Shown here one piece after another: positions 1 through 9,456 of a stretch of DNA of 64,000 nt. The DNA comes from an uncultured Clostridia bacterium (GTDB taxonomy: Bacteria; Bacillota; Clostridia; Oscillospirales; Acutalibacteraceae), in NCBI GenBank assembly GCA_904399395.1, contig CAJFPJ010000005.1:1-64000 (forward strand), written 5' to 3'. Below the pieces are notes generated by a model that worked only from the letters and a program-made list of their open reading frames with translations, searched no databases and was not told where the DNA came from. The stretch's first letter is position 1. Each line of letters opens with the position of its first letter. Position numbers and translations under genes: made by a program.

Positions 1-8
1 GCATAGAA

Positions 9-33
9 AGAGGCCGCGCACTGTGCGGCCTCT
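9..33. terminator. Strong GC-rich hairpin, probable intrinsic terminator of a gene outside the window
   Basis: AGAGGCCGC-GCACTGT-GCGGCCTCT followed by TCATATTT. Confidence 0.6.
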
Positions 34-142
34 TCATATTTCGAGGGCGACTGCGGAGCCCGAGCTCAAGGGGGAAGCAGCATAAAATCCGTGATAAAGT
101 GTTCTCTCAGCAAAAGGAGGGAGGAGTTCCAACATGAGGGGT

Positions 143-313
143 TGTGCCGGTGAAACCGGCGCAGGCCGAATTGTGATAATCCTCACAATTCGCCATTATG
201 TCTCTTCTTGGGCGCATCTTTGCTAACTTTCTGGGCGAAAGCATTTATATAGGGAAGCGTACCGTATGGCATGCTTCCCACGTGCCCGAAGGGCACGAAG
301 CCTTTTGCGGCTT
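143..313. other. Block of consecutive hairpins; candidate structured RNA or interspersed repeat
   Basis: Hairpins at 143-163 (GCCGG tgaaa CCGGC), 167-192 (CGAATTGTGA...TCACAATTCG), 252-279 (GGGAAGC...GCTTCCC), 281-297 (CGTGCCC gaa GGGCACG), 298-313 (AAGCC...GGCTT). Confidence 0.4.
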
Positions 314-556
314 GAGCAAGTACAAGAGGTAGAAATCTATCTTTTATAAAAGGTTGGGAGACCGCAAAATGTAAAAGCGATACATAAATAAAAAATTTGA
401 AAACAGGCACTCCCTCGTGGAGACAGGTCTGCCAGCCCCAAAGATATATACGATACAAAGACCCCCTATGATGCCTTACTGCTCTCTGTTGGAAGTTTCC
501 CGCAGATTTATCCCGTTTTCATAGCCAATTTTTCCCTTTATCCGCGCTGAAGCAAC

Positions 557-593
557 GAAGGCCGCCCTCTCCTGCATGGAGAGAGCGGCCTTC
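557..593. terminator. Intrinsic terminator-like hairpin
   Basis: GAAGGCCGC...GCGGCCTTC inverted repeat. Confidence 0.6.
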
Positions 594-705
594 CTGTCGT
601 TCTATTCACTGTTTTGTTTGAATATATCCGTATTCCGGAGAGCCACTGCAGCTCAGTCGGCTTCCCCGGCGCTGTGCCAAAGAAATGAGCTGTATGCTTT
701 CAGCC

Positions 706-1764
706 TCAGAATACTACGGCCACCTTGCCGCAATCGCCCTTGGCCATAAGAGCATATGCCTCCCCGGCCTTTTCCAGGGGGAATTCATGGGTAATAAGCT
801 CTTCCGGATGGATCCCCCAACGGACAAGCCTTTCCACCAGCTCTTCCATCCGCCACAAGCTGGTGACCCAGGAGCCATAAATGGTCTTCTGCCCATGGAT
901 AATATCCGGGCTGGGATTAAAGGTGCAGGTGTTTCCCTCGCCCACAAAGGCGATCTTGCCCCAAGGCCGGGTAGCTCGGATGGCAAGCTGGCGGCCGGGA
1001 TCGCTGGCGCTGGCGTCAATAGCCTTTTCCACCCCATGGCCTCCTGTCACCCGCAAGATCTCCTCCAGAGCGCTGTCTCCGGGCTTGAAGATATAATCGG
1101 CAAGGCCCAGCTTTTTGGCAAGCTCGATCCTGTATTCATTCATTTCCACGCCGATCAGCTGGCTGGCCCCCATGGCCTTGGCCAGCATCAGGGCCGCCAG
1201 GCCCACAGGCCCCAAACCCGTCACCAAAACGGCATCGTTCCCCGAAACGCCTATTTTCTCGATAGCTTCATAGACAGTTCCGAAACCACAGGCAACCTGG
1301 GCGCCATCCTTATAGGTGAGCTCCTCCGGCAAAAGGATCAGATCTTTTTCCTCCGCCAGAATATAGGGGGCCATGCCGCCGTTGCGCTGCCAGCCGTAGG
1401 CGCGGCGATAAGGGCTCGTGCAGGAAATATAATACCCTCGGCGGCAGTCGTTGCACACACCGCAGCCGGATATGTGGTATACAATCACTCTATCTCCTTT
1501 TTTGAAACGCCGCAGGCCTTCGCCCTCTTCCACAATGATGCCGCAGGGTTCATGCCCCGCCACCATTCCGGGAATATATCCCTCCGGGCCTTTGCCCACA
1601 TGCTCTCTGTAAATGCAGCGAATATCGCTTCCGCAGATAGTGGAAGCCTTCGTCTGGATCAGCACCTCGCCATGGCCGGGCTTTGGCACCTCAAATTCCT
1701 TCAGCTCCACCGTGCTGTTCCCGGGCAGTGTAGCGCCCAGCATTGTCTTTGGGATCTGCTCCAT
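706..1764 (-). CDS. Zinc-dependent alcohol dehydrogenase (MDR superfamily)
   Basis: GHEPCGIIVEEGEG and GDRVIVYHISGCGVCNDCRRG zinc-binding motifs; VTGLGPVGLAALMLAKAMGA Rossmann motif; start MEQIPKTMLG with SD GGAGGAG. Confidence 0.88.
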   Translation of the reverse strand: MEQIPKTMLGATLPGNSTVELKEFEVPKPGHGEVLIQTKASTICGSDIRCIYREHVGKGPEGYIPGMVAGHEPCGIIVEEGEGLRRFKKGDRVIVYHISGCGVCNDCRRGYYISCTSPYRRAYGWQRNGGMAPYILAEEKDLILLPEELTYKDGAQVACGFGTVYEAIEKIGVSGNDAVLVTGLGPVGLAALMLAKAMGASQLIGVEMNEYRIELAKKLGLADYIFKPGDSALEEILRVTGGHGVEKAIDASASDPGRQLAIRATRPWGKIAFVGEGNTCTFNPSPDIIHGQKTIYGSWVTSLWRMEELVERLVRWGIHPEELITHEFPLEKAGEAYALMAKGDCGKVAVVF

Positions 1765-2098
1765 AGTATCTCCTCCTTGCAAATTAGGCGGAAATGGCCG
1801 TTTTACCCCGGCTTCTTCCACTCTTCGGTATTTCCGCTTTTCGGATTTCCAGATGCCTGGGCACTTTCCGCCCAAACATTTCTCTTTTCTGCCTCCATTA
1901 TACCCCTTTTCCAAGAATCTGTAATAGATACTTGCGACATATTTTCCTTCTGTGTGTCGTATTATCGAAGGTTTTATGCTGCAACTTTGCCATTTCTTCC
2001 CTGAACTCAAAATTTAAACCAATATGTTTCAAAGCTGAGAGCAAATTGTAAATATACATAAAAATAATACACAATATATAAAATAATAGCGCATACTA

Positions 2099-2126
2099 TT
2101 GACTTTATTGAACTTGGGTATATAAT
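2099..2126 (+). promoter_or_regulatory. Sigma-A-like promoter for the S1 protease gene
   Basis: TTGACT (2099-2104), 16 nt spacer, TATAAT (2121-2126). Confidence 0.65.
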
Positions 2127-2186
2127 GAAAATATAGAAATTTTAAGGTAAAGGAGTGTTTCGGGTAAAAAAGTCGGCAAAAAAATC

Positions 2187-3482
2187 GTGTCCGCTGTTTT
2201 GGCAGCTTCCCTCCTTATAACAGGAGGAAGCCTTTCCTTTGCGTCTGAGCAGGAACCGATTGAGCTCATGGGCGGCATGGGATTGGCGGAAGCCGGAAAC
2301 CAAGCGCCGGAAGAAGAAACAAAAGCAACCGCGCTAACAGGCATTTCAGCTACAGAAGAAGCCCTTTTCGAAGCTCGCATGCTTTCTCAGGAGGAAGCCT
2401 TGGAAGCTCACTCCTTGCTGTGGGCCTCCTTTCCCAAGGATGAAAACGGCTGGCCTTCCTCGTATCCGGAGGATTACGCGGGTTGCTATATCGACGAAGC
2501 CAGCGACCTGGTGATCCTGCTGGTGAACCCAACAGAGAAATCCAAAGAGGCATATAAGGAGCTCTGCGGCAATTCCAGCCGGGTCAAATTCAAGGCCGCC
2601 CAGTATTCCATGGAGGAATTGGAAAGTTATAACGACGAGGCTATGAAACTCTATGAGGAAGGTTATGACCTGGTTTCATGGGGAGTCAACGAAAAAAACA
2701 ATCAATTTAAAATTCGGGTGAATGAAGAGGATTATAATAAATTGTCTTCACAGTTCATCCAAACAAGAAGTACTTCTCCTGTTGTAATCGAAGAAAGCAA
2801 ATCATATATTGAACCTACGGCCACTAATCTGTATGGCGGGCAAAAATGTGAATTTGCTGGTAATTCAGCAGGAACAATTGGAATTGGTGGAACCTATAAT
2901 GGAAAAGATGCGATTATTACAGCAGGTCATTGTCCATATAAAAATTCCGTATATGTATATAATGCAAATAATCAAATAATAGGAACCGTTGTGAAACGGA
3001 AATTTGATAACTGGTCAGCTGGCGATTATGCAATTATACAGTTAAATAACAATTTTAAATCTACTAATAAGCTCTGGCCAATCGATGCAAATATTATTTC
3101 TATTGAGGGAGTAAGGCCTAATATACCAGTTGGAACAACCATCCGCAAATATGGAGCTGTTACAGGATATTCATATGGAACATTAAAAGATATGGGTGCT
3201 AATGTTACCTACAAATATAAAGATGAAGACGGAAGGGAACGGGATGTAGTAATTTATAACCTATGTATAGCTGCGATGCCAAATACATCTTCTAATAAAA
3301 CATTACCAGGAGACAGCGGAGGCCCTGTATGTGTAATTTCAGGCAGTAAGTATATGATAACAGGGACAGTCTCAGGCAGTAATTTGGATAAAATTAGTTC
3401 TGGCGCCAGCGAATATGAGATGGCCTACTGCGACATTACATATCCTAGCGGAGGTGGTTTCAAAGTAAAGACCAGTAGCTAA
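2187..3482 (+). CDS. Secreted S1-family serine protease with streptogrisin/alpha-lytic-like pro-region
   Basis: Catalytic motifs AIITAGHC (His), AGDYAIIQL (Asp), LPGDSGGPV (Ser); N-terminal signal-like segment; pro-region-like segment. The GTG at 2187 is the first canonical start but probably not the true N-terminus. Confidence 0.8.
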   Translation: MSAVLAASLLITGGSLSFASEQEPIELMGGMGLAEAGNQAPEEETKATALTGISATEEALFEARMLSQEEALEAHSLLWASFPKDENGWPSSYPEDYAGCYIDEASDLVILLVNPTEKSKEAYKELCGNSSRVKFKAAQYSMEELESYNDEAMKLYEEGYDLVSWGVNEKNNQFKIRVNEEDYNKLSSQFIQTRSTSPVVIEESKSYIEPTATNLYGGQKCEFAGNSAGTIGIGGTYNGKDAIITAGHCPYKNSVYVYNANNQIIGTVVKRKFDNWSAGDYAIIQLNNNFKSTNKLWPIDANIISIEGVRPNIPVGTTIRKYGAVTGYSYGTLKDMGANVTYKYKDEDGRERDVVIYNLCIAAMPNTSSNKTLPGDSGGPVCVISGSKYMITGTVSGSNLDKISSGASEYEMAYCDITYPSGGGFKVKTSS

Positions 3483-3530
3483 TATGTTAGTAATTTTTTA
3501 GTTAAATAGAACTTGATAGGAGCCTTCTTC

Positions 3531-4274
3531 ATGAAATCAAAAAAAATAATATTAGGTCTTCTTATTTTTTCTATTTTTCTCCTTTATATCGCCTGTATTC
3601 ATATTCTTCTCCCTCAGCTTAATTGCTGGAAGCTATTGTTACAGGGAAAAAAGAATTCATATCTGCAATTTCAACCACTAAACGGTGATGTCCTATATAC
3701 CGAGCTATCTGAAGCGGCGGGAAATCAATGGAGTGTCATCCTATCTTCTCCAAGTATCAATGAGGTAATTGTACCAAAGAAAGATATCTATTATTATAAT
3801 TCCCCCAATGATCCTGTTCCTGCCTATATAGTACATGCTGGCAAACTATATGAGGACGAACCTATTGGGGGATACGGGTTTCTTACTTGGCCTACAGGAG
3901 ACGCAGAATGGAGATATGGGAGGCCCTTTATAGAAGGAAAACGAGGAGAGACATTAACACCAATAGAGGACATAGAAGGCCTTCCGTATTACTATGTCCG
4001 GTATTCCGATCTAATAAATCTAGGAAATGATATCCCAAATTCTCGGTATTCCAACAAAAATTATATGGAGCACTACGATTGGCTTCTCTATCAAGCGGGG
4101 CTCTACTATTCCCCCAACCTGCACATTCTAATTTTTGACACCTGGAACTTAGGTTTCCTTGTCGCAGGCCTCTTGCTTTTGGGCGTTACCCTTTTCTGGA
4201 TGCACAAAAGCCGTAAAAGAGACGTCGTTTCTCAAGAGCTTGTGAAAAAAATCCCCGGGAAAAAACTAGCATAA
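3531..4274 (+). CDS. Membrane protein with N- and C-terminal TM segments and an extracytoplasmic SH3-like domain
   Basis: MKSKKIILGLLIFSIFLLYIA N-terminal TM; C-terminal LGFLVAGLLLLGVTLFW; SD AGGAG upstream; paralog of 4315..5007. Confidence 0.7.
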   Translation: MKSKKIILGLLIFSIFLLYIACIHILLPQLNCWKLLLQGKKNSYLQFQPLNGDVLYTELSEAAGNQWSVILSSPSINEVIVPKKDIYYYNSPNDPVPAYIVHAGKLYEDEPIGGYGFLTWPTGDAEWRYGRPFIEGKRGETLTPIEDIEGLPYYYVRYSDLINLGNDIPNSRYSNKNYMEHYDWLLYQAGLYYSPNLHILIFDTWNLGFLVAGLLLLGVTLFWMHKSRKRDVVSQELVKKIPGKKLA

Positions 4275-4314
4275 CTAAATAGAAATTAGGATAAAAACAA
4301 GGGGGCTACCCCAC

Positions 4315-5007
4315 ATGAAAAACAGAAAAGGGCAAAAATTCTTCCTTTGTCTTTCCCTCTTCCTACTAACAATAGCATCAGCTCACATCTTCTTTCCCCA
4401 GTTGAACAATTGGAAGCTAAAACTATCTGAAAAAGATAGTTCCTATCTGCAGCTAAGGCCTTTGGATGGAACTGTTCTGTCGCAGGAGATCAACGCCGCC
4501 GAAGATTACCCAGGTGAAGCATATCCTGTGGGAAGTTCAACCGATACAGCTCTTTTTATTCCCAACAAAACAATTCATTACTATACTTCTCCCGGAGATA
4601 TTCAGCCTGCTTATACCGTATATGCAGGAAAATCCTATGCCCATACTTTTTTCTGGGGTTACGGATTTACAAGTTGGCCTACCTACAGCAAGGAATGGCG
4701 ATATGTGCAGCCTTTTCAACCATATTCCGATGTGCAAAACAGCTATGATAAACTACACGCCTTGCCGTATTACTATGTCCGGTATTCCGACTTGTTGGCA
4801 TTGTCAGAGGAAAATGAAAGAGATATGCTATACTATGACCAGTGGCTATACAAACTAGGGCTATATTATTCCCCTAACCTGCCGTTATTTCTGGATATTT
4901 GGAACATTTCCTTCCTTGCCGCAGGCCTCTTGCTTTTGGGCGTCACCCTCTTTTGGACGTGTAAATCCCTAAAAAGGCAGCAGTCTCAATATGGAGAACT
5001 GAAATAA
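4315..5007 (+). CDS. Tandem paralog of the preceding membrane protein
   Basis: Shared LPYYYVRYSDL, EWRY.QPF, GLYYSPNL and FLAAGLLLLGVTLFW motifs. Confidence 0.7.
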   Translation: MKNRKGQKFFLCLSLFLLTIASAHIFFPQLNNWKLKLSEKDSSYLQLRPLDGTVLSQEINAAEDYPGEAYPVGSSTDTALFIPNKTIHYYTSPGDIQPAYTVYAGKSYAHTFFWGYGFTSWPTYSKEWRYVQPFQPYSDVQNSYDKLHALPYYYVRYSDLLALSEENERDMLYYDQWLYKLGLYYSPNLPLFLDIWNISFLAAGLLLLGVTLFWTCKSLKRQQSQYGELK

Positions 5008-5484
5008 AGAAGAAATCGCAAAAATTCTCAGACAGCTCCCTATTTGCATACAACCCGGAAACATTCATTCAAAAAGAAAGTAAAGATATACCTGTCTCTG
5101 CGCCGGGGGCTACCCCTAGGAGTAGGAGGGAAGCGGCAAGGTATTCTGGCAATTCGGCGTTTTGGGTTGCAGTAAAGGCGCTGGTTATTCTAGCTGCATA
5201 TAGACGCAGTTAGAAGGAAGCACAAGACTAAAGATTCCAAAGAAATCCACTTTCATAGAAACGGGCGGGGAAATCCTGTCCGTTTTTCTTGACGCATCTC
5301 CTAGCCACTGATATGCTTTAGATACCGGTAAGATGCTCGCACTACAGTGCATACTGTATCCGGAACGCTGAAAATCCCAGGTATAGCTTTACATTTTTCC
5401 TCGAAATGTTGGCACAACAGACTTACGGCTTGTAGTATAAAAGTAGGAAAAAGAATGCTGCCCTCACGAAAAGGAGCTGGTTAA

Positions 5485-6426
5485 ATGAAGGAATATAAAA
5501 ACGGAACTTTTTATGAGGGGCTTCCGCTGGAATTTTTTCTAGGCGGTATCCGGTGCCGGGCTCTGCGGATTTCTTTCGAGACTTACCACCAGCCCATTCC
5601 CAGTCATAGCCACAGCAGCAACGGATGGGAACTGCATCTGGTCTCTGGCGGAAAAGGGCGTATCACCCTCAATGGCAGGGCTTGTGGTGTAACCACCGGC
5701 AGTTTTTTTGTCACCGGCCCCCATGTGGAACACTCTCACATATCCGATCCATCGGATCCCATCTCTGAATACTGCGTCTATCTAAAAATAGAGCCACCTA
5801 AACCCCTCGGAAGCAAAAAGCGCGAAATTCCCGCTTTTTTACAGCTCTTTTTGGAAACACCCTACTGGTTGGGCCCGGATTCCCAGCTTCTGCGGCCGGT
5901 GATGGAACAGCTTCTCAAGGAACTGGATAGTCGGAAAACAGGATATCTGACCCAATGCGTTTCTCTTCTCCGGCAACTTCTCGTTCTGGCCGCCAGATGT
6001 TATGAAAACGGAAATGACAGAAAAGGTGAAATGCAAAGCAAAGAGAACCGCCAGCTTCCCAACTCGCTGCCTTCAGAAGAGCTCCCTTTTCCGGAACAGA
6101 ATTATTCCCTAATCGAAGAACTGTTCCTCTATGGATACCGGGAACTAACCCTGGAGGATCTGGCCTCACAGCTGGGGCTCAGCCCCCGCCAGACAGAGCG
6201 CCTTCTGCGCGCTCAGTATGGAAAGTCCTTTCGCCAAAAAAAGAACGATGCAAAAATGTCCGCCGCTCTTCTCCTTCTGGAGGAAGACGGCCGTAGCATA
6301 ACCGAAACGGCCCTCGCCCTGGGCTATTCTTCTCCCGAGCATTTTTCTGCCGCATTCCGACGGTATTTTGGGCTCTCTCCCCGAAGCTGGAAAAAACAGC
6401 ATGTCAGCTCCCGGCAAATTTTCTAA
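5485..6426 (+). CDS. AraC-family transcriptional regulator
   Basis: C-terminal HTH: LTLEDLASQLGLSPRQTERLLRAQYGKSF...ITETALALGYSSPEHFSAAFRRYFGLSPRSW; N-terminal cupin-like region. Confidence 0.88.
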   Translation: MKEYKNGTFYEGLPLEFFLGGIRCRALRISFETYHQPIPSHSHSSNGWELHLVSGGKGRITLNGRACGVTTGSFFVTGPHVEHSHISDPSDPISEYCVYLKIEPPKPLGSKKREIPAFLQLFLETPYWLGPDSQLLRPVMEQLLKELDSRKTGYLTQCVSLLRQLLVLAARCYENGNDRKGEMQSKENRQLPNSLPSEELPFPEQNYSLIEELFLYGYRELTLEDLASQLGLSPRQTERLLRAQYGKSFRQKKNDAKMSAALLLLEEDGRSITETALALGYSSPEHFSAAFRRYFGLSPRSWKKQHVSSRQIF

Positions 6427-6448
6427 TACATATCCTTGTTATGCAAAG

Positions 6449-6482
6449 CAGAGCCGCTTCCCAAAATCGGGAAGCGGCTCTG
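6449..6482. terminator. Intrinsic terminator between convergent AraC and MATE genes
   Basis: CAGAGCCGCTTCCC-aaaatc-GGGAAGCGGCTCTG. Confidence 0.7.
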
Positions 6483-6596
6483 TCAGTGTATTTGATGAAA
6501 AAGCTGTATACTGCACACAACTCAGATTCAACAGAAAGCCTTATTCTTTAAATAAACTCTCCGAGCGCCTTCTTTAACCCTATTATTCTCAGATTT

Positions 6597-8000
6597 TCAT
6601 TGCCCGCTGGCCACACTAAGAGCTTTCTGACGCCATTTTCCTCTGCGGTATAAGAACCAAGTGATCAGTGCGCCCAGGATCCAGGAAGCTAAGAGAGAAA
6701 TATAGAGGCAATCGGGGTTTCCAGTGCCCAGATTGGATTTATCGGCCGCTGTAAACCAAGCGATACCATAGGCAATGGGGACGCGAATAATCACTGTAGT
6801 AATAATAGAAATCCACATAGGCGTCATAGTATCCCCAGCCCCGCGCATTACGCCGGAAAGCACCTGCGTAATCGACATGGCGATATATCCCACCGCCAGG
6901 ATGCACATAAAATGGAAGCTGGTATCCACCACCTCCGGCGTGTTAGTAAACATTCCCATCAGCGGTCTTCCGAAAATCAGAATCATCGCCGTCAGGATAG
7001 TAGCGGCTACCACGCCCATAATGGTTCCGTCCCTGGTGCCCTGATGCACGCGGTCCATTTGCCGGGCCCCGATATTCTGGCCGGTGAAGGTGGTCATAGC
7101 GGTGCCAAAGGTGAAATTCGGCATCATGGCAAAGCCATCCACACGCATAACCACAATGCTGCTGGCAATTACCGCTGTGCTGAAGGAATTGGTAAGGGAC
7201 TGCACCACCATGGCAGCTAGGGAAAAAATCGCCTGACTTAGTCCGGCCGGCAGACCCAAGCGGGTGAGCTCCCAAACCAGCTCCTTATGCAGCCGCAGGG
7301 AAGAACGCTTTACCAGAACTATATTCTTCATATGCAAAAGCCGGATAAGGCACAGAATGCCAGAAAGAATCTGAGAAATTACCGTGGCAATGGCCACACC
7401 GGCCACATCCCAATGGAAAACCACAACGAAAAGCAGATCAAGAACAATATTCAATCCACAGGCGATCATGAGATATACCAACGGCCAGAAGGAATCTCCC
7501 AGGCCACGGAGAACACCTGAAAGGATATTATAAGCCGCTGCCCCTATTATTCCCACAAAAATAATCACCAGATAGGTTTCAGAATAACCAAAGATATCGC
7601 TGGGCGTATTCAACAGGGAAAGGAGAGGGCCGGTGATAAAAGGCCCCAGAACCATGATTACTGCCGATGACACAATCGTCAGAACAATGGTGTTTCCCAC
7701 AGTTTTAGAAAGCAAATCTCCTTGGCGAGCGCCGAAATACTGAGAGACCATCACTGTGGCGCCGGTGGCGATGCCCATAAAGAGAACCAGAAGAAGGTTC
7801 AGGATAGGTCCGCTGGCTCCTACAGCCGCCAGCGCCGTATCGCCGACATATTTACCCACAACGATGGAATCCACCGTATTATAAAGCTGCTGAGCCAGAT
7901 TGCCTATCAAAAGCGGAACGGCAAACTGAATCAAACCATTGAGAGGTTTTCCCTTGGTCAGATCCTGCGCTCCAAAAAACGATGATATTCTTCCTGCCAT
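6597..8000 (-). CDS. MATE family efflux transporter
   Basis: 467 aa polytopic protein with LTKGKPLNGLIQFAVPLLIGNLAQQLYNTVDSIVVGKYVG. Confidence 0.88.
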   Translation of the reverse strand: MAGRISSFFGAQDLTKGKPLNGLIQFAVPLLIGNLAQQLYNTVDSIVVGKYVGDTALAAVGASGPILNLLLVLFMGIATGATVMVSQYFGARQGDLLSKTVGNTIVLTIVSSAVIMVLGPFITGPLLSLLNTPSDIFGYSETYLVIIFVGIIGAAAYNILSGVLRGLGDSFWPLVYLMIACGLNIVLDLLFVVVFHWDVAGVAIATVISQILSGILCLIRLLHMKNIVLVKRSSLRLHKELVWELTRLGLPAGLSQAIFSLAAMVVQSLTNSFSTAVIASSIVVMRVDGFAMMPNFTFGTAMTTFTGQNIGARQMDRVHQGTRDGTIMGVVAATILTAMILIFGRPLMGMFTNTPEVVDTSFHFMCILAVGYIAMSITQVLSGVMRGAGDTMTPMWISIITTVIIRVPIAYGIAWFTAADKSNLGTGNPDCLYISLLASWILGALITWFLYRRGKWRQKALSVASGQ

Positions 8001-8091
8001 ATGTATGCAATTCCTCCCTGTTTTCAGATATCCGTTTTACATCTTCAGCATTTCCGTCCGGGCTGGGCCTAAGCGCCCATTGTTTCGCCCT

Positions 8092-8137
8092 AAAAAGAGA
8101 GAACCACCTCCGTCCAGCGCCGGAAGCGGTTCTCTTT
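8092..8137. terminator. Intrinsic terminator, plausibly bidirectional
   Basis: AGAGAACC...GGTTCTCT stem, T-tract on both strands. Confidence 0.55.
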
Positions 8138-8256
8138 TCAGAATTCATCCGTTTACATAAGGCCGCTTCCATATGTTCCCTTTTGCATATATTTCTGCAA
8201 AGAGGCATCGGAAGCCGTCTTTTGTTTCTTTCCTTTGCTCTTTCAGCCTTTTATGC

Positions 8257-9456
8257 TTATTTTGTGTAGTTGTCGAAATATCCCTGGATATAGATAATAG
8301 GGGTACCTTTGTCGCCGCTGCCAGAAGTCAAATCTGCCAAGCTGCCAATCAGATCCGTAAGCCTGCGGGGCGTGGTGCCCTGGGTCACCATAGTGCCCTT
8401 GAGGCTCTCTGCCTTTTCGTCCTTCTGATGGATATACTCTCTAATGGCCTCCCGCAGCTCCTCGCCGGAAAGGCTGGCAAAATCATTATCCGCCAAATAT
8501 TTGAGCTTCACCTCGTTGGGAGTACCCTCCAACCCGGAAGTATAAGCAGGAGAAACCACCGGATCCGCCAGCTCCCAGATCTTCCCTACTGGATCTTTAA
8601 AAGCTCCGTCACCGTATACCATTACCTCCACATGCTTTCCGGTCTTTTCCAGCATAGAACGCTGAACAGCCTCCACCAGCTCGCTGCAGTGAATGGGGAA
8701 GAGCTTCACAGTATCCTCTGTAGCTTTATTGGAACCTAAGAGGCCATATTTGTCGTTATAGCCGCTGCCATTCACGCTTTCCCTGAGGATATCATCCAAA
8801 GAATAGACCTTTTCCGCTCCCGCTTCCCGCAGGATACGCTTGGTCCGCTCCCGGGTGTGAATATCACAGCAGAGCACACTTTTGGTATAAGAAAGGATCG
8901 CCTTGGGATTGTTGGCAAAAACAATCTCCACCTCGGCGCCACACTCTTCTATCAATTTTTTATAGTATTCCACATAGTCCACACCAGTGAACACATGTTT
9001 CTCATATCCAAAATACTTCCTGTATTCTTCCTCAGAAAGCACGTCCGTCCAGGGATTCACACCCGTTCTGTCCAAAACATCCAAATCAATAAGATGGTTG
9101 CCCACCTCGTCCGAAGGGTAACTCAGCATCAGGATCACCTTGTGGCAGCCCTTAGCGATACCCTTAAGGCAAATAGCAAAACGGTTCCGGCTGAGGATGG
9201 GGAAAAGCACCCCCACAGTATCGTCTCCGAACTTTCCGTGCACATCCGCAGCGATCTGGTCAATATGAGCGTAATTTCCCTGGGCACGGGCTACTACAGC
9301 CTCAGTGACTGCGATCACATCTTTGTCGCGGATTTCAAAAGGCTCTGCCCCAGCAGCGGCCAAAACAGAATCCACCACAATCTTCGCAAGGTCATCCCCC
9401 TGCCGAATAATGGGCGCCCGGATACCACGGGATACAGTTCCAACCATTCGATCCAT
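8257..9456 (-). CDS. Coenzyme F420-0:L-glutamate ligase-like (CofE-family) protein
   Basis: [28 protein letters not shown]...[37 protein letters not shown] before ATG at 9456. Confidence 0.65.
   Translation of the reverse strand: MDRMVGTVSRGIRAPIIRQGDDLAKIVVDSVLAAAGAEPFEIRDKDVIAVTEAVVARAQGNYAHIDQIAADVHGKFGDDTVGVLFPILSRNRFAICLKGIAKGCHKVILMLSYPSDEVGNHLIDLDVLDRTGVNPWTDVLSEEEYRKYFGYEKHVFTGVDYVEYYKKLIEECGAEVEIVFANNPKAILSYTKSVLCCDIHTRERTKRILREAGAEKVYSLDDILRESVNGSGYNDKYGLLGSNKATEDTVKLFPIHCSELVEAVQRSMLEKTGKHVEVMVYGDGAFKDPVGKIWELADPVVSPAYTSGLEGTPNEVKLKYLADNDFASLSGEELREAIREYIHQKDEKAESLKGTMVTQGTTPRRLTDLIGSLADLTSGSGDKGTPIIYIQGYFDNYTK

Noticed and set aside
685-2004. 439-aa plus-strand ORF
   Set aside because: Antisense shadow of the zinc alcohol dehydrogenase gene, with no recognisable motifs.
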